This document shows positions 13,601 to 25,647 of a stretch of 64,000 nucleotides of DNA, piece by piece (the first letter of the stretch is position 1; every line of letters starts with the position of its first letter). The translations under genes and the position numbers were made by a program. This stretch comes from Xylogone sp. PMI_703 (taxonomy: Eukaryota; Ascomycota; Leotiomycetes). Below the pieces are notes generated by a model. It saw only the letters and a list, made by a program, of their open reading frames with translations. It searched no databases and was not told where the DNA came from. Location of the stretch: NCBI GenBank assembly GCA_021399445.1, contig JAJTUQ010000007.1:868001-932000 (forward strand), given 5' to 3'.

Positions 13601-15799
13601 CTTCCATTTTGTAGCTGCTGGGACTTCTGGTGGTGACTGGTCACCAGATGCTGCCTCTTTCTGCAGGTCGAAGTCATGTAGCCAAGCAGTACCTGCAACG
13701 CTGAGCTTTCGGAATCGCATGACGTTATCTGTAAGTGTGCCAGTCTTATCTGAGAAGATATAATCCACCTGTCCCAGATTTTCCAAAATAGTGGAGGTGT
13801 TGGAGGTCATTGGGGTATCGGAGACCGGATCATACATTTCGACATCATGCATGAGTAGCAATTGGCCAACTTTGATAATTTCCAAGCTCACGTAGAGTGA
13901 CAGAGGGATAAGTGTGTTGTAAAGGATAATGAACCCGATGATGATTTCTGCAAACCGTACATGTGCATTATCCAAATACCACGCCTTTTCAGAGTAGTTG
14001 GCATTCCAGATCTGATATGCAATGGTACAAAAGAGCGCCAATAAGATGACAAACACTACCAACATTATCACGATCTTGTTCGCGATGGCTTGCATTGCTG
14101 GCGCCTTGATTCGGGGATTCTTCGTAGCATTCATTCGGATCTTGCATTCTTCGCCGCTGTTGATAACCATGCCGAAAGCGACATTGGTGTTCCGTACGAT
14201 ACTTCCACGAAGGATGATAGAGCTTGTAGTAAGTGGTAAAGTCTCATCACCAACCGTAACTCTGCCATCGAAATTATACAGATCGAGATTTGGATCTTCC
14301 GCCACAACCTCAGCTCGGCATGCAGTTAGTCCTTCTAGAGTGCTGCAAAGTTTGGCCAGGGAAGGTGGAGCTTGCTTGCTCTTGAGGTTTGTCTCTCCAT
14401 CGAGCGCCATCGTCTCCACATATGCAATGCTATTCGCATTATCTGCATGGAGAAGGAGCATATCCGCGGGGACAGCATCGTCTCGTTGCAGTTTGACAAT
14501 ATCTCCGACCTTAACATCTTGCCACTTCACCGTTTTCCACGGACTTGAACCCTCCATTGGAACTATAACACTTGATACATTTTCGTCTATAGTGTCCTCT
14601 ACACGGTTGGATTGTATTTTGGTCAATTTGGACATTGCCTTGGCAGCCAAACCTTTATAAGCGCTCAGCGAATCCTTCTTGGCAAGGAGCCCGTCCTCAA
14701 TCTCCATCTCTTCCAAGGTTAATGGCTGGTAAGCATGTAGAACCAGAGTCTCTGTATTGTTTTCGACCTTATCCAACTTAGAACGACGGAGGTCATCATA
14801 TCCTTCCTTGGCCATACTAATACCCACGAAGATCATCAGAGGAATGATGGTGGTATACGTCCCGGTGGTACTTAGGCCAGGAATCATTTGCAGAATAGCA
14901 ACCAGAAGGAAGTAAAAGTTGGCAAGTTTCGAAAACTGGAAGAAAAGCTGTCGCGGAAAAAAATTCCATGGAGTATATCGAGTCGATCGTATAGTATTGG
15001 ATCTATAGGGCATTCCAGTCCTTTCATCGATAAGTGGGCTACGTCGAGAAGCATCCAATGGAATATGGCGCCCATCTCTGGAAGGAGGAATGGGCTTTTC
15101 CTGAAACAATCTCGTGAAGAAGTTGTTCTTGTACAAAGCCTTCAACTTCCGCCTCAACTCGGTGTCCTCTCTCCGCTTTTTGGCCCAGACATCGTAGTTT
15201 GGTAGACTCACTAGTCCCAGGCGCTTCTTGTCAGCTTTCGACTCGCTTTCTTGGGGTTGCAGCAGGTGCTCCTCCGCTGTAGAAATCTCTGGCGCTGTCT
15301 GCTCAGCAGAACTCTCTGTCACCGCTGGTTCCGTTATGCCTCTTAGCAATGAGACCACACTTCCCTTGCGGCCATGGCCCTTCGGGGGAACAGTTTCTGA
15401 TAACTCGATGCCATTATTTTCCGCCTGAGTGGTGAGTGACTTGGTGAACAGCGTCCGTCGCAGAGAGTATCCTCGGTCTCGCGTGCGAGGTGACTTCAAC
15501 GCAGAAGGACTCGACGCCTGTCTACTTGGAGGATTCACCGGTGATCCCCTCACCTCTCCCACTCGACCCGGTATGTCGGTAGTATCTATCGACAGATTCG
15601 GTGTTGTTGCAGCCCTTCTCACTGTACCAGAGGTCCCAGGCCGGTCAACATCATGCGAGAACCGCACTCTAGCTGGCTCAGCCGCAGGTCGTTGAGCGTC
15701 GCTGGTCGTCGCGGCCGCTGCAATTGATGGGGGATTATCACCATCCTCTCTGGCCCAATCCGAAGATGCAATTCCTTCATCTCGAATATTCCCCGCCAT
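10635..15799 (-). CDS. P4-type ATPase (phospholipid flippase), Dnf3-like
   Basis: Two exons on the minus strand, 15799-11385 and 11331-10635, with a 53-nt intron (GTAAGT...TTAG); 1703 aa. Start ATG 15799. Order: a long Ser/Arg-rich N-terminus, first TM pair after RSTRYTPWNFFPRQLFFQF, actuator-domain motif ALDGETNLK near residue 466, phosphorylation motif DKTGTLTDN near 682, nucleotide-binding region with QAASPDELALVRAA, and the hinge motif GDGANDIAMIQEA near 1277, then the remaining TM segments and a polar tail. P4-ATPases flip phospholipids from the exoplasmic to the cytosolic leaflet in Golgi, endosome or plasma membrane, usually with a Cdc50-family subunit. Two large basic, Ser-rich insertions (after the phosphorylation motif and in the N-domain) and the great length fit Dnf3 better than Drs2 or Dnf1/2, but the subclass is inference. 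Confidence 0.9.
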
Positions 15800-17141
15800 A
15801 TTCCTTTTCTTTTGGTGTTGCGTTATGTTACGCCCGTTGCCAGCATTCCATGAGGCAGCAACCTTGCGATGATCGAAAGTCCAGAGTTACGGTACGTTCC
15901 CCTCAGCGAGGCGCAGTACCTGCGCTTTCCGTCTAGTGTGGCTCCGCTGCCAACCACCCCACTAGATCTGCCAATAGATTAGAATAGGTGACAAACGTTC
16001 GTGTTTCACGCAGGAATAAGGTGTTCTCATGCCCTATGGAGCATTTTTAGATGTAAACGGAAAATATTATCACGCAGAAGGCAAGTTAGTGTATAACTGG
16101 AAAGATGGGATAAACAACTCTTTGGCCAGGTTTCCTGCATGCGCAGATCTCTACGAATCAGGTTGCGGTTCGCAGTCCGCATGACGAAATCCAGGAACGT
16201 GTCCAGCAGGCTGACGCTAAAATTTGATGTTTGCCAGTTTTGTGTGGAGAAAAAAACGTCCACCTTCATAACTAGCACAATTAGCACAGCTAGGCACGTG
16301 ATATATAACATTAACTCTGTAGCAACATCCTGCCAAGAGATCCAAAGACCTATATAACCCCAAATAAGAGACTAACATAACAGAGGAACAGCCAGGGTAC
16401 GTCTCTGGCATAGAGCCTATATAATGATGAAAAGTCCAATCTTGGCGTAATGAACCATCACTCGCATATGTGGAGAAAACGTCCCGTTGCATTAATACTT
16501 GTAGATTAGGTGAAGCTTTTACAACCCTATATATATTTTCACTATCAAGCGCGCACAATGATATCATTTGCTTCCGTAACCAAAACAAGCAAAGCAGGCA
16601 GCTTCAGCTAGGAAACCAAGCTTAATATTGTCAGTCTCAATCACAGTGCTTTCCAATGGGTATTCTCCATTTATTTCCCACCCATCCTCTCTCCACCCGT
16701 TTGTATTCCTTCAAACCCAGAAAAAACTAGTGCCTCCTCAAGAGACATTAAGAACATGATAGGAGAGATATAAATATCTGAATAATCCAGGAGATATTCA
16801 AACGCGACGCCCACAAAAAACAATATCAAAACTCAAACAAACAGGAGACGATCGCTGTGCCAGACAAAGATGATCGAGTCAAAGAATTCGTCATACAAGT
16901 TCGTGGCATAAACAAATGAAAAGACACAAAATATAGAAAAAAGAGAAACCAGGAAAAGCAGCCTTTCTTGCCGGTTACATACAGGAAAGATTAAAGGCAG
17001 ATCGGCGACTGAATATGACTCAAAATAAACACCAAACGACAGCCGTCAAAAAAATGTATTCCGCACACCCTCCCTATTAGCAATTACCAACGCCCCCCCT
17101 AGGATTCGATTTTGTTTTCATTCTTGAGAAAAGAGAGTACC
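15800..17141. other. intergenic region, no gene seen
   Basis: About 1.3 kb holding the P4-ATPase promoter and the homeobox gene's 3' end. A 123-codon minus frame at 16588-16217 has no recognisable features or splice partners. One CACGTG E-box core occurs near 16294. Confidence 0.55.
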
Positions 17142-19096
17142 TTAACTCTCGAATGTGACCATGGGCTCCATCTTTGGTACCGCTTCAGGTGATAGGCTAG
17201 AAGGATCGATGGTATCAAATTGTACCAGCTGGCTCATATCCATATCTGCGGTGGCTTGATCGGAGAACGCGACAGGAGAGTGAGAGTTCATTGGTATGTT
17301 GAGCGTATGTTTCGAGTACATCTCATTCAGCCCCGTGCCATCGTCAGATACATTGGAGTGTAAGTCCGGTTGCATGCTGTAGACGTCCGCAGATGTACCT
17401 CGGTGCAACATTCCTAATGGTGGCGACTGGTCTACGATTGCTGGATCACCGTGGCTCATAAACGACAAGGGAGAAACCGATGGAGCAACCATATTGGATG
17501 GATCCACCATTGGAGAGAGGAAGGGTACGGTATAGGGGGTGTTGTAGTTGGAAGCCGGTATCCCACTGGTGTCGGGTCCTTGGGAGAAGAAGGACGGACT
17601 CGAGTAGTCGGAAGGCGAAGTAGTCGTTGCAGCTGACATCGGGTATTGTCTGAAGTCCATGCCATAGCCAGTTGATGTATCGATACGCAAGTTTGGTCCC
17701 ACGGGTCCGAGGTTGTTTGGTTGTTGAGGAATAGGAGCGTAAATATTAGGTGTGTGAGGATGAGGCTGAGTCTCTCCGGGGTGTTGAATGAGGAATGATG
17801 GCATTGGTGTCTGGTGGAACATGGAGAAATCAACGGCCATTGGAACCGATCGACTTCTTTGTCGCTTGTGCCCAGGTTGGGGACCTGGCGTGGTTGTAAC
17901 CCATTGAGAGTCTGGATACATGCCCATATGAGGCTGAGTGGGATAGTTCGGTTGCGATGCAGGACGGTGACCAGTAGGAGATACGGGTGCGGACATGGAC
18001 ATCTGTTGTGGCTGCTGCTGATCCAAGAAGCTATGTCGGTTCATGAAGCATTCCAAGGAGATGAGTTTGGCCAATTGGCTGCTGAGAACCTTGGGAGGTC
18101 CCCCGAGGTGGTGGACTAGTACCTGAGATGCCTGTCGGTCCTCTGTAAAATCGCCACACTGGAAGAAGCCACCTGATCCGGAAGAGTCCATGAAGAAGTT
18201 CGGTGGTCGGTTGAGTTCAACAACCAAGCCTCCGAGAGTACCCGTCTCGTTATCTCCGTTTTCCAGGTAAATAGTCTTGATACTGGCGAACGGATACTCG
18301 ATCTTGTAGCCGGCTTGGTCATTGTTGATGTAATATGTCATGCATGCTTTATCTGGCGAGTAGAAAATGATGAGGTCCATTGTGTTCTGTCCGATGCGTC
18401 TCCAGGTCCCAACGCTCAAGGACCGACACGAAAGGTGATGAATTACTTTTCAAGAACGTAAGCCAACCATGTGCATATCAGGCATATACAAGTGCAGATA
18501 AACCTACCGACTTTCCCTGCATTGCTCTCAGGCGCCATGAGCATGTTACCACCGCCGTAAGGCATCATTCCCCGGCCTAAGAAGTTTGTACCGATCCCCT
18601 TTCCAGATTCCATGGCCTGCATCGCGAGGTATGTGCGCATTGCTTCTGGAATGCCGTCACAGTCTTCGCCGTTCTCGATGCTTTTCTTGGCCATAAGCTT
18701 TATCTTGGCCCGGCTATAATGATAAGTCAGTCAGCATGCGCCATTCTCAAAGGATCAACCAATGTTGCCCTACCGGTTCTGAAACCAGATCTGGACTGAT
18801 CGCTCAGTCATGTTGATATCTTCGGCGATTCGTTCTCTCACGGTGGCAGTTGGGGTAGGGTTCTTGTTGAATTCCATTTCCAGAGTCACGAGTTGATCCT
18901 GAGTTGCTCGCTGTCTCTTTTGGTTCTTCTGTTGTTGAGTTAATGTGCTTTTCCGCGGTGGTCGCCGGGATGCGGACGCGGATGCTGGTGCAGAGGCATT
19001 GGCACCAGAGTTGGAGGCGGTTGGTGAGGGTGTTGACATGGCATTGACCGAGCCAGGCCCGGCTGCCGCTACATCTTCTGGCGCCAACTCTGCCAT
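17142..19096 (-). CDS. htf1: homeobox transcription factor, Htf1/HOX2 (Phx1) type
   Basis: Exons on the minus strand: 19096-18774, 18713-18508 and 18445-17142, 610 aa; introns of 60 and 62 nt, phases consistent. The first intron splits the homeodomain recognition helix right after IWFQNR and the next exon restores [10 protein letters not shown]. Start is ATG 19096 in context AAAATGG; the frame is open upstream without an ATG. The homeodomain covers about residues 55-115 ([32 protein letters not shown]). It is followed by a conserved block found in this fungal family ([56 protein letters not shown]) and a long Pro/Gln/Ser-rich tail. Known members regulate conidiation or stationary-phase survival. 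The gene has unusually long gene-free upstream DNA, which suggests complex regulation. The symbol is by family, not by proven orthology. Confidence 0.88.
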
Positions 19097-20230
19097 TTTC
19101 TGATCGGTCACGATCGCAGTCTATCAAGTCGCGTTATCGATTCGACGGCGAATGATGACTCTCGTAAGGTCCTCCAGGAGTAATGCGGTGGATGAGGATA
19201 ACGACGAATGATAGTACTAATAATAAGTATTTCTGTTTGTGCTTCAATCTGGGAGTGGTAGATGTTCGATGTTTCGCCGACGAGGATATAACAAGCTAGG
19301 AGTGGGTTGCTGGATATTTCGACGCAAAACGGAGAAGAATGGTTGAGATGGATAATAATAATAAGGTTCAAAAAATGGCACAAAAACTAGTTCTTCGCTG
19401 TAACTGGCAGGAATGAAAAAGAATGGTAGCAGGGTTCAGAAGGTGAACAGTTCTCAAAAAGTGAATGAAGAGAGGGGGGTTGTTTTTCTGAATCCGAAGT
19501 AGCTCAAAGTCGAAAGCCGAGTTTGGCAACGTAGTAGTGAGTGAATGGAAATACTGTTCAGACCGAAGGAGTGTAATGGAGCCCGGAAGGAGTGACGGGC
19601 GATCCGAAATGGCCAAACGATTGTGAAAAGAAAGATAGAGAGAATAGGGATCCCAACGATGGCGGCGACGACGGTCTCGACGGGGAAAGAATCAGTGTAG
19701 GGAGAGGAGGAGTAGGAGGAGAAAGGGAACGACAAGCGGTGGAGGGAACGCTGAGCAGAAGAGTAGTACCGTAGCGCAGGTACCGGGGCCACAGAGAGTC
19801 GCAGTGTGTGGCCGGTGGTAGTGTGGTGGTCGTGTGGGCTGGCGGGCGCGGGCGAGTGAGAAGAGAGCCTAGATCGGCTAGGGGGGGAAAGCTGGGACAA
19901 GGTGGGCGAGTGGCCAGTCCTCTCCGCTGGCTGCGTGCTGCTCTGCCCGTCTTGCTCTTCTTTGCTGGGTGCAGCGGTGCTTGGCTGCTTAGCCCTGCTG
20001 CTGCTACTGGGTACTGCTACCGGTGCTACTGTACCGTACTGAACTGCTTGACCACCACCACACCCCAACCTCGAGCAAAGGCCACGGCTGACGCTTGTTT
20101 GCAACCGCAGCCTGCACCTCGGAGGGAACACCATCCAGCCGTGAGCCACACCAGCGAGACCAGCAAAAAGGGGGAAGGGGGGTCCTGGCCCATCCGGTCT
20201 GTCCTGCTCCTTCCTGCGCTTCGGTCGCCG

Positions 20231-20265
20231 TGCTGGTGCTGGTGCTGATGCTGATGCTGATGCTT
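20231..20265. repeat. TGCTGG/TGCTGA microsatellite
   Basis: About six units of a hexamer alternating between TGCTGG and TGCTGA, in the GC-rich upstream region of the homeobox gene. Confidence 0.85.
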
Positions 20266-20847
20266 ACCTTGTAGCTGGATACTGGGTGGTGCTGTACACT
20301 ACACAGGGCGGAGGGTAACGATACATTCATCCATTCATTCACCCGTTCCTGGAGCCACGGCGTGATTCCTGCTGTTGCACCATGGTTCGACTGGCTCACA
20401 GGAGCTCATACTCTCAACACGCTCAACACCAAACGCAAAACCGCACACGCTCGATGCAGCTCACGACTGGGCACAACCTCTTCTCTTCTGTTTCTTTTTT
20501 TCGCCTCCTTCGCTCCAGCCTACCAGCCCTCCGACAACGCCTGCGCTGGGCTGCGGTGGACAGGCACGACAGGACATCGGGGCCCCTGAAAAGGCGCAGA
20601 TCACGACCTACCGCATCCAGGATGGCGGCTGCCAGCGCCTCTCCCAGCGTCTTCAACCGCCGCAGTCTCCCCCTGGTCTGGGCGAGCTCTGGGGCGAACT
20701 TGGGCCGGCTCTACCTTTCGCTCGCAAAACGCCCGCCCGCTGTCGCCCTCGTGCCACAAGCCAATCGTGCCGCTGGTGTCTGTAGCTGTTTCTATTTTTG
20801 CTCCTTCGTGCCTAGTATCCCAGCTGCTGCCGTGCTGGTGGATAGAT

Positions 20848-20872
20848 TTGGATTGGATTGGATTGGATTGGA
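20848..20872. repeat. (TTGGA)5 microsatellite
   Basis: Five perfect pentamer units, flanked on both sides by degenerate GATTTG-like copies. Confidence 0.95.
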
Positions 20873-23821
20873 TTTGACTGGGTGGTGAGCGCCGTCCCAA
20901 GTCTCTCGCGGCCTCCAGCAGCGCGCGATCTTGCTTCCCAAGATAATGCTGCCGGGACAGTGCAGCCAATCCGGTGCTCGCCGTCGTTCGGGGCTTTCCA
21001 CTTGGGACACAGCACACAGGACACCAGAAGGCACTGGCGATGGGTATGCCCGGTACGACGACTTACTTACCGTACCTAGCTACCACTCTGCTCTACTGTA
21101 AATGCTTCAGTGCTTCCAGCATGTAAGCAAGTGCCTACATACGCTACAGCACAGCACTGTACTGTACTGTATCATACTGCACTCCGCTATGACTCGCTGC
21201 CGGAAGAGCCAATCGCAAAGCAGCTGGAAGAGCCCGTCGTTGTCGCCCCCAAAGCTACATGCAGCTTTGGTGTTGTGCGTGCTGCCCAGCGCTCACTGGT
21301 CATGTGTCGAGGGTTGGGGGGAAGAGAGACAAACAGAGCCCGACGCAGCAACGCGAGCATTTCCGCCGCCAGGCATTGGACGGCGTTCAGGAGCGGTTAC
21401 CGCATCAGCGGCTGGTACCTGCAGCAGCTTTCGAGCACGCCGACCAGCGACTGGACAGGCCACGGACGGACTCAGGGCGGCTGCCATGCGCGTTGCCGCT
21501 TGGGGTCTAGTGCCGCCCCCTTAGTCAGGAACGCGCTGAAGTTGTCAGACCGGCCCACAACACCAAACACTGCAGCAAGCAGCACCTGCGGGCGGATATA
21601 CAGTACTGTACCATCCCAGGTCCTTCAGAAAAGGGGGAGTCAATCCTGCTCCATACAGTCTCTTCCCCACGACGATCTCAGATGCTGAGGACAGAGCGGT
21701 GCACCCATCACCAGCTCAGTGAAGACCGCCCCAAGATTGTACGTACGAAAAGTACTGTACCCGTACAGTGGCGGGTCAGCGTCGCGTGTTCTGCGCGTTT
21801 CGTGTTTGCGTTCGCATCGTTCGGCTCAAAACACCCTGTCCACGGGAGGGAGAGCAAAGAGGGACTGTCCAGCCTGTCCACCAGGACCCAGGAAGGGGCT
21901 GGTCCAGGCTTCCCGATCTTCCAGGGAAGTGCTCCCAGACTTGCCTGTTGCAGGCGCCTGAAACGGCACGGCAAAAGAGACATGTGCAGTGTTGTGGAAT
22001 CGAAACCTGCGCCAAGCCGCCCAGGGGGACCCGCCAGCAGCCTTGCGCCTCTCGTTAGGGGCTTTTGGGCGCACGGATTGCCTTTTGTCCTTCGGGGCCT
22101 TCGATCATCATGCATTCCCAAAACGAGCCTCCGTCCCATGGAACGGGGTGGGCAAAGGAAGCCAAAGGTGGATGGTCCTGGGTCCTCTTCCCTGCCATGC
22201 CGTGCCTCCCATGACCCGGTGATGACTCCATCGTGGACGGGACTATCACCAAATCGCAAAACTCTCCTCACCTCCCGTCTTCGGCACATCGCCCACAACC
22301 CCGCGATCACGTCTTGCTGATACGTGGAAACGTGGGAAGAACCGGCGAAGGGAATGGCCATGCTGGTTTGTTGTAGAGCCTCGGGCGTACCAGGGTTGTT
22401 CGTTGGTCTTCCGTTCCTGCATGCAGAAAACACAATACGGTACAGGATCTTGGATGTGTCATGGGTTGATGTTCGGACAAAAACTTTCTGCTATTATTCT
22501 GCATTTCAGAAAAGCTTTTGTGCAAGAGAAGTACTCCGTACGAGTACTGTACTGTTTAGGGCTTCTGCAGCTCAACATCCCCTGGCCGTGTTCTTACCCG
22601 CCACATGCCACAGTAAGAAATGACCCGCCGAGACATGATTCTGCTCCTTCGCATGCCCCGCTACTCCAAAGGAACCTGAGGAACTTTCTAGCGGCATGTC
22701 TCCTTCTGTCAATACTACAGCACGGTAACACTGTACAGCTCAGGTTACAGTAGCTCGCACACAGTAATTTCTGTACTGTACAAGTTCGACGTTTTATGTC
22801 TCACCAAGCCAGTGGCAATGGCCATCATGGCATCATTGTTCGGGTTCTTGTACCGTCCGTACATCCCTGGATTCAGAAGTCTACTGTGTACATACCACAG
22901 TACACACAAGTACACTGCAAAAGGCATCAAAGCAAGACGACAACCGATCGTCGCCTGCTGACAGAATGTATGGTCACGAGATAATTCTGAGGCCACTGTG
23001 GAGTGTTGGCATGAGGCGCTACCAGTGTTTAAAGCGCTTCAGATCTGCTTTATCGCACAATGCACTGCGTTGGGTCTCGCCTAACATCATGCTCTGTCTC
23101 ATTCTATTCATAACTCGGAAGGTCCAGGCGGCCTGTGCTGCGAGGAGATCATCAAGGGCAAAAAGAGGACTAAAAGCTCACAGCACCGAGAGCACCAAGC
23201 AGAATTTCTGACGCAGCAGGTCTTAGAGCGTTAGACGATCTTGATTCTCATACCCAGAAGCTACGTACGCTGGGTCTACTGTATCAGGTATCGCACGTCC
23301 ACGTTTGGCAAGAAGGAACAAGGCGCATAAAACGAATCAAACGCCCGACCGCTGCATTGGATACGCTGAAACACATGGTTCGATCCACCAGCATGCCAAA
23401 ACAGCTACAGTCTTTTTTTAGGCTTCTTACTCATACAGATCTTATTCTGCTGTAACGATGTGCTAATTCTGCGTACAGATTTCTAGCAGGGACACTATGT
23501 ACAGTACACTATATCTCTCCGGAGGCTTAATCAGACCAGGTTATCGTCTCATGTCTCCGTGCATGCTTTTGAGAGAGCGCTCTCTGAAGGCTGTCTCTTG
23601 GTATTCTTTCCTTCTCCTTATCTGATTTTTCTCAAATAGGACAATCCTAGCCTTCCAGGCATACCCCACCAAAGCCCATTGGCCACCTTGACGTCTTGTC
23701 AACAGTCAGTAGACAATGTATATCAGAGACCCGTAAATCGGGCTCGGCCACTCCGTCTGATATCTAGCAGATATATGCATGGTAATGTTATGCAGTCTCT
23801 CACCGCACATGTCTAAGAAGC

Positions 23822-24724
23822 CTATTTCTCGAACGGACTCAGGGGATCAGGGGCCTGATATCCGCGGTTTTGCAAGAACGTTGCCAGCCTCTGTTCAAGT
23901 CTAGCCAGCTAGATGGGAATGACTTGTTAACTTCTTTCCTGGCTAATATGGTAGCATAAAAGCAAACTTACAATACCGGGTGGTACAACCCCATCCTTAA
24001 CAAAAACTGCATGACTTCCCATCATATTTGCCATCATGACATCGGTTGTCAACCTGTCACCCACGATAGCAATCTGATCGGGCCGTGTAACACCCGTTTC
24101 GGGGTGCTTGCGGAAATAATCCATAATCTCAGGGCCACAGCCTGGCTTCTTCGTTGCATGCAACAGTACAGTGACCCCTGTGGACTTTTCAAGCTCAGCT
24201 GCAAGCTTTCCTGCAGGATCTACAGAGTGCGCTCCTGCGGTGTTGGAGACGATCAGGAGCTTTGCCCCTGGATAGGCATCCCTAAGCCTCTGGAAATGAT
24301 CCTGATAATAGCGTGAGAATGCGATTCGCACCAAAAAAATCATGTTCAATTGGCGCATCATAAAATATATAGAGATGAATAAAAGAAAGATGATAGCTAT
24401 TAAGATTGTATTGAATTATAGCAGATATATTTGCATTATCATCCCAGAGATTCCTTATGCACGAAGCTTGAAATATAACAGTAACAGGAAAGCACTCACT
24501 TTATATGGCTCATACACTACATTAGTCTTCGGATACGCAAAACAATTATCCTTATCTAGGATCACTGCCCTGATATCAACATTCTTATCCTGCCTAGCAA
24601 AAGCCTCATTCAGAGGTATTGGAAGATGATTAAACGTCGAGATAGTGCATTGCGGTAAACAAAGCGTTGGCCGAGCCAGAAGACGGAAAACATTTAAAGT
24701 CCCCGAGATATTCAAATTATTCAT
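23822..24724 (-). CDS. gep4: mitochondrial phosphatidylglycerophosphatase Gep4 (HAD superfamily)
   Basis: Exons on the minus strand: 24724-24500, 24301-23972 and 23908-23822, 213 aa. All junctions are phase 0; the first intron is long (198 nt), the second 62 nt. HAD motif I is LDKDNC (about residue 57), the DKDNC form characteristic of Gep4. Motif II is IVSNTAG, a lysine follows in KKPGCGP, and motif IV is VGDRLTTDV. The C-terminus LARLEQRLATFL...PFEK, recovered only through the second intron, matches the family. Gep4 dephosphorylates phosphatidylglycerophosphate to phosphatidylglycerol on the matrix side of the inner membrane, a step to cardiolipin. The N-terminus is uncharged to basic and could serve in mitochondrial import. 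It is divergent from the SmD3 gene. Confidence 0.9.
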
Positions 24725-25022
24725 ATTAATACCATGGATAAAACAATTGTTGTCAATTTAACCAAATTGTTGGTAGGTAGGAGGGAAGCTCACTTGTACC
24801 GACGTGACGAGGGGACATTGGAAGCTTGGTCGAGGATTTCGAAGCTAAGTGCCCGTTCAAGCGAAAGAGCTTCGAAATCACTAGCGCGGTTTTTGCTTGT
24901 CGACATTCTTGCATCCACTCCAATCCAGGCCGCACGCAACATAACGACAGCTGCCACGGAGGAAACCTTATTTGCGAAACCTACGTATACAGATTTTCCA
25001 CGAGAGAGCGCAATCAGACAAC
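24725..25022. promoter_or_regulatory. short divergent promoter gep4 / SmD3
   Basis: Only 298 bp separate the two start codons, so both promoters and both leaders must share this interval. Open frames across it are not supported. Confidence 0.55.
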
Positions 25023-25647
25023 ATGACGAGCACTATCGGCATACCGATTAAGCTTTTGAACGAGGCGCAGGTGCGTTTCTCACCCCGCTCTTTTCCTCCC
25101 AAGTTGGATACCAGAAGCTCTGTTTTACCAGGATAACTAATGTGGATGGTTTTATTCAGGGACATGTGGTCACTCTCGAGATTACCTCCGGGCAGGTATA
25201 CCGCGGCAAGCTCCTTGAAGGTGTGTAATAGTTTAATAGTTCTTGATATCACACGACCTACCATTCATTCATGCACTCGTTTGTAAATGGATAGGAAGAA
25301 GGAAACGCACATATATGCTAACATACTGGGTGCCATACAGCCGAAGACAATATGAATGTCCAACTCAAGGATATCACTGTGACGGCCCGCGACGGACGTG
25401 TTAGCCATTTGGATCAGGTCTACATCCGTGGTTCTCATGTACGGTTCTTCATCGTGCCAGATATGTTGAGGTTAGTTGACCACTATCAAGATGATTAGTT
25501 GAAGGTCTTTATGACTAACGTTTCTGCTAAAAATATAGAAATGCCCCCATGTTTAGAAGTAGAGGCGTTAAGGGCAGAGGTGTGGGATTGGCGAGAGGAA
25601 GGGCTACGGTTAGCAGAGCGAGAGCAAATATCCGGGGACGAGGCTGA
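25023..25647 (+). CDS. smd3: small nuclear ribonucleoprotein SmD3
   Basis: Four exons: 25023-25070, 25160-25220, 25341-25470 and 25539-25647, 115 aa; introns 89, 120 and 68 nt, phases consistent. Starts [16 protein letters not shown]. The Sm1 motif is in [18 protein letters not shown] and [10 protein letters not shown]; Sm2 is in [16 protein letters not shown]. An Arg-Gly-rich tail follows ([14 protein letters not shown]), a usual target for symmetric dimethylation. SmD3 is one of seven proteins of the Sm ring on U1, U2, U4 and U5 snRNA, so it acts in pre-mRNA splicing. Intron-dense structure in so small a gene is normal for fungal Sm genes. Length matches the family. Confidence 0.96.

Larger units (their letters stand above)
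20027..23506. repeat. dispersed TACTGTAC motif cluster
   Basis: Exact TACTGTAC occurs at 20027, 21160, 21604, 21753, 22545 and 22774, and its reverse complement GTACAGTA at 23499. Near-matches (TACTGTA or TACAGTA) occur near 21092, 22744 and 23277. Chance expectation for one 8-mer on both strands over this span is about 0.1. Candidate binding sites for a regulator, or fragments of a diverged repeat. Confidence 0.6.
19097..23821. promoter_or_regulatory. 4.7-kb gene-free upstream region of the homeobox gene, with a GC-rich island
   Basis: No gene can be supported here on either strand. From about 19.8 to 22.4 kb the sequence is clearly richer in G+C than the rest of the window, which creates many overlapping spurious open frames. 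It contains two microsatellites (20231-20265, 20848-20872) and a cluster of TACTGTAC motifs. Given its position 5' of the homeobox gene, it is most simply a long promoter and 5' leader. A long noncoding RNA or strongly diverged element cannot be excluded. Confidence 0.5.

Noticed and set aside
19097..19111. Five-codon upstream extension of the homeobox frame
   Set aside because: It begins at GTG; the first ATG is 19096.
20375..22433. Many overlapping long open frames of 100-240 codons on both strands
   Set aside because: They arise from the GC-rich composition; none has domains, and they mutually overlap.
23368..23378. GGTTCGATCCA, resembling a tRNA B box
   Set aside because: No cloverleaf or A box around it.
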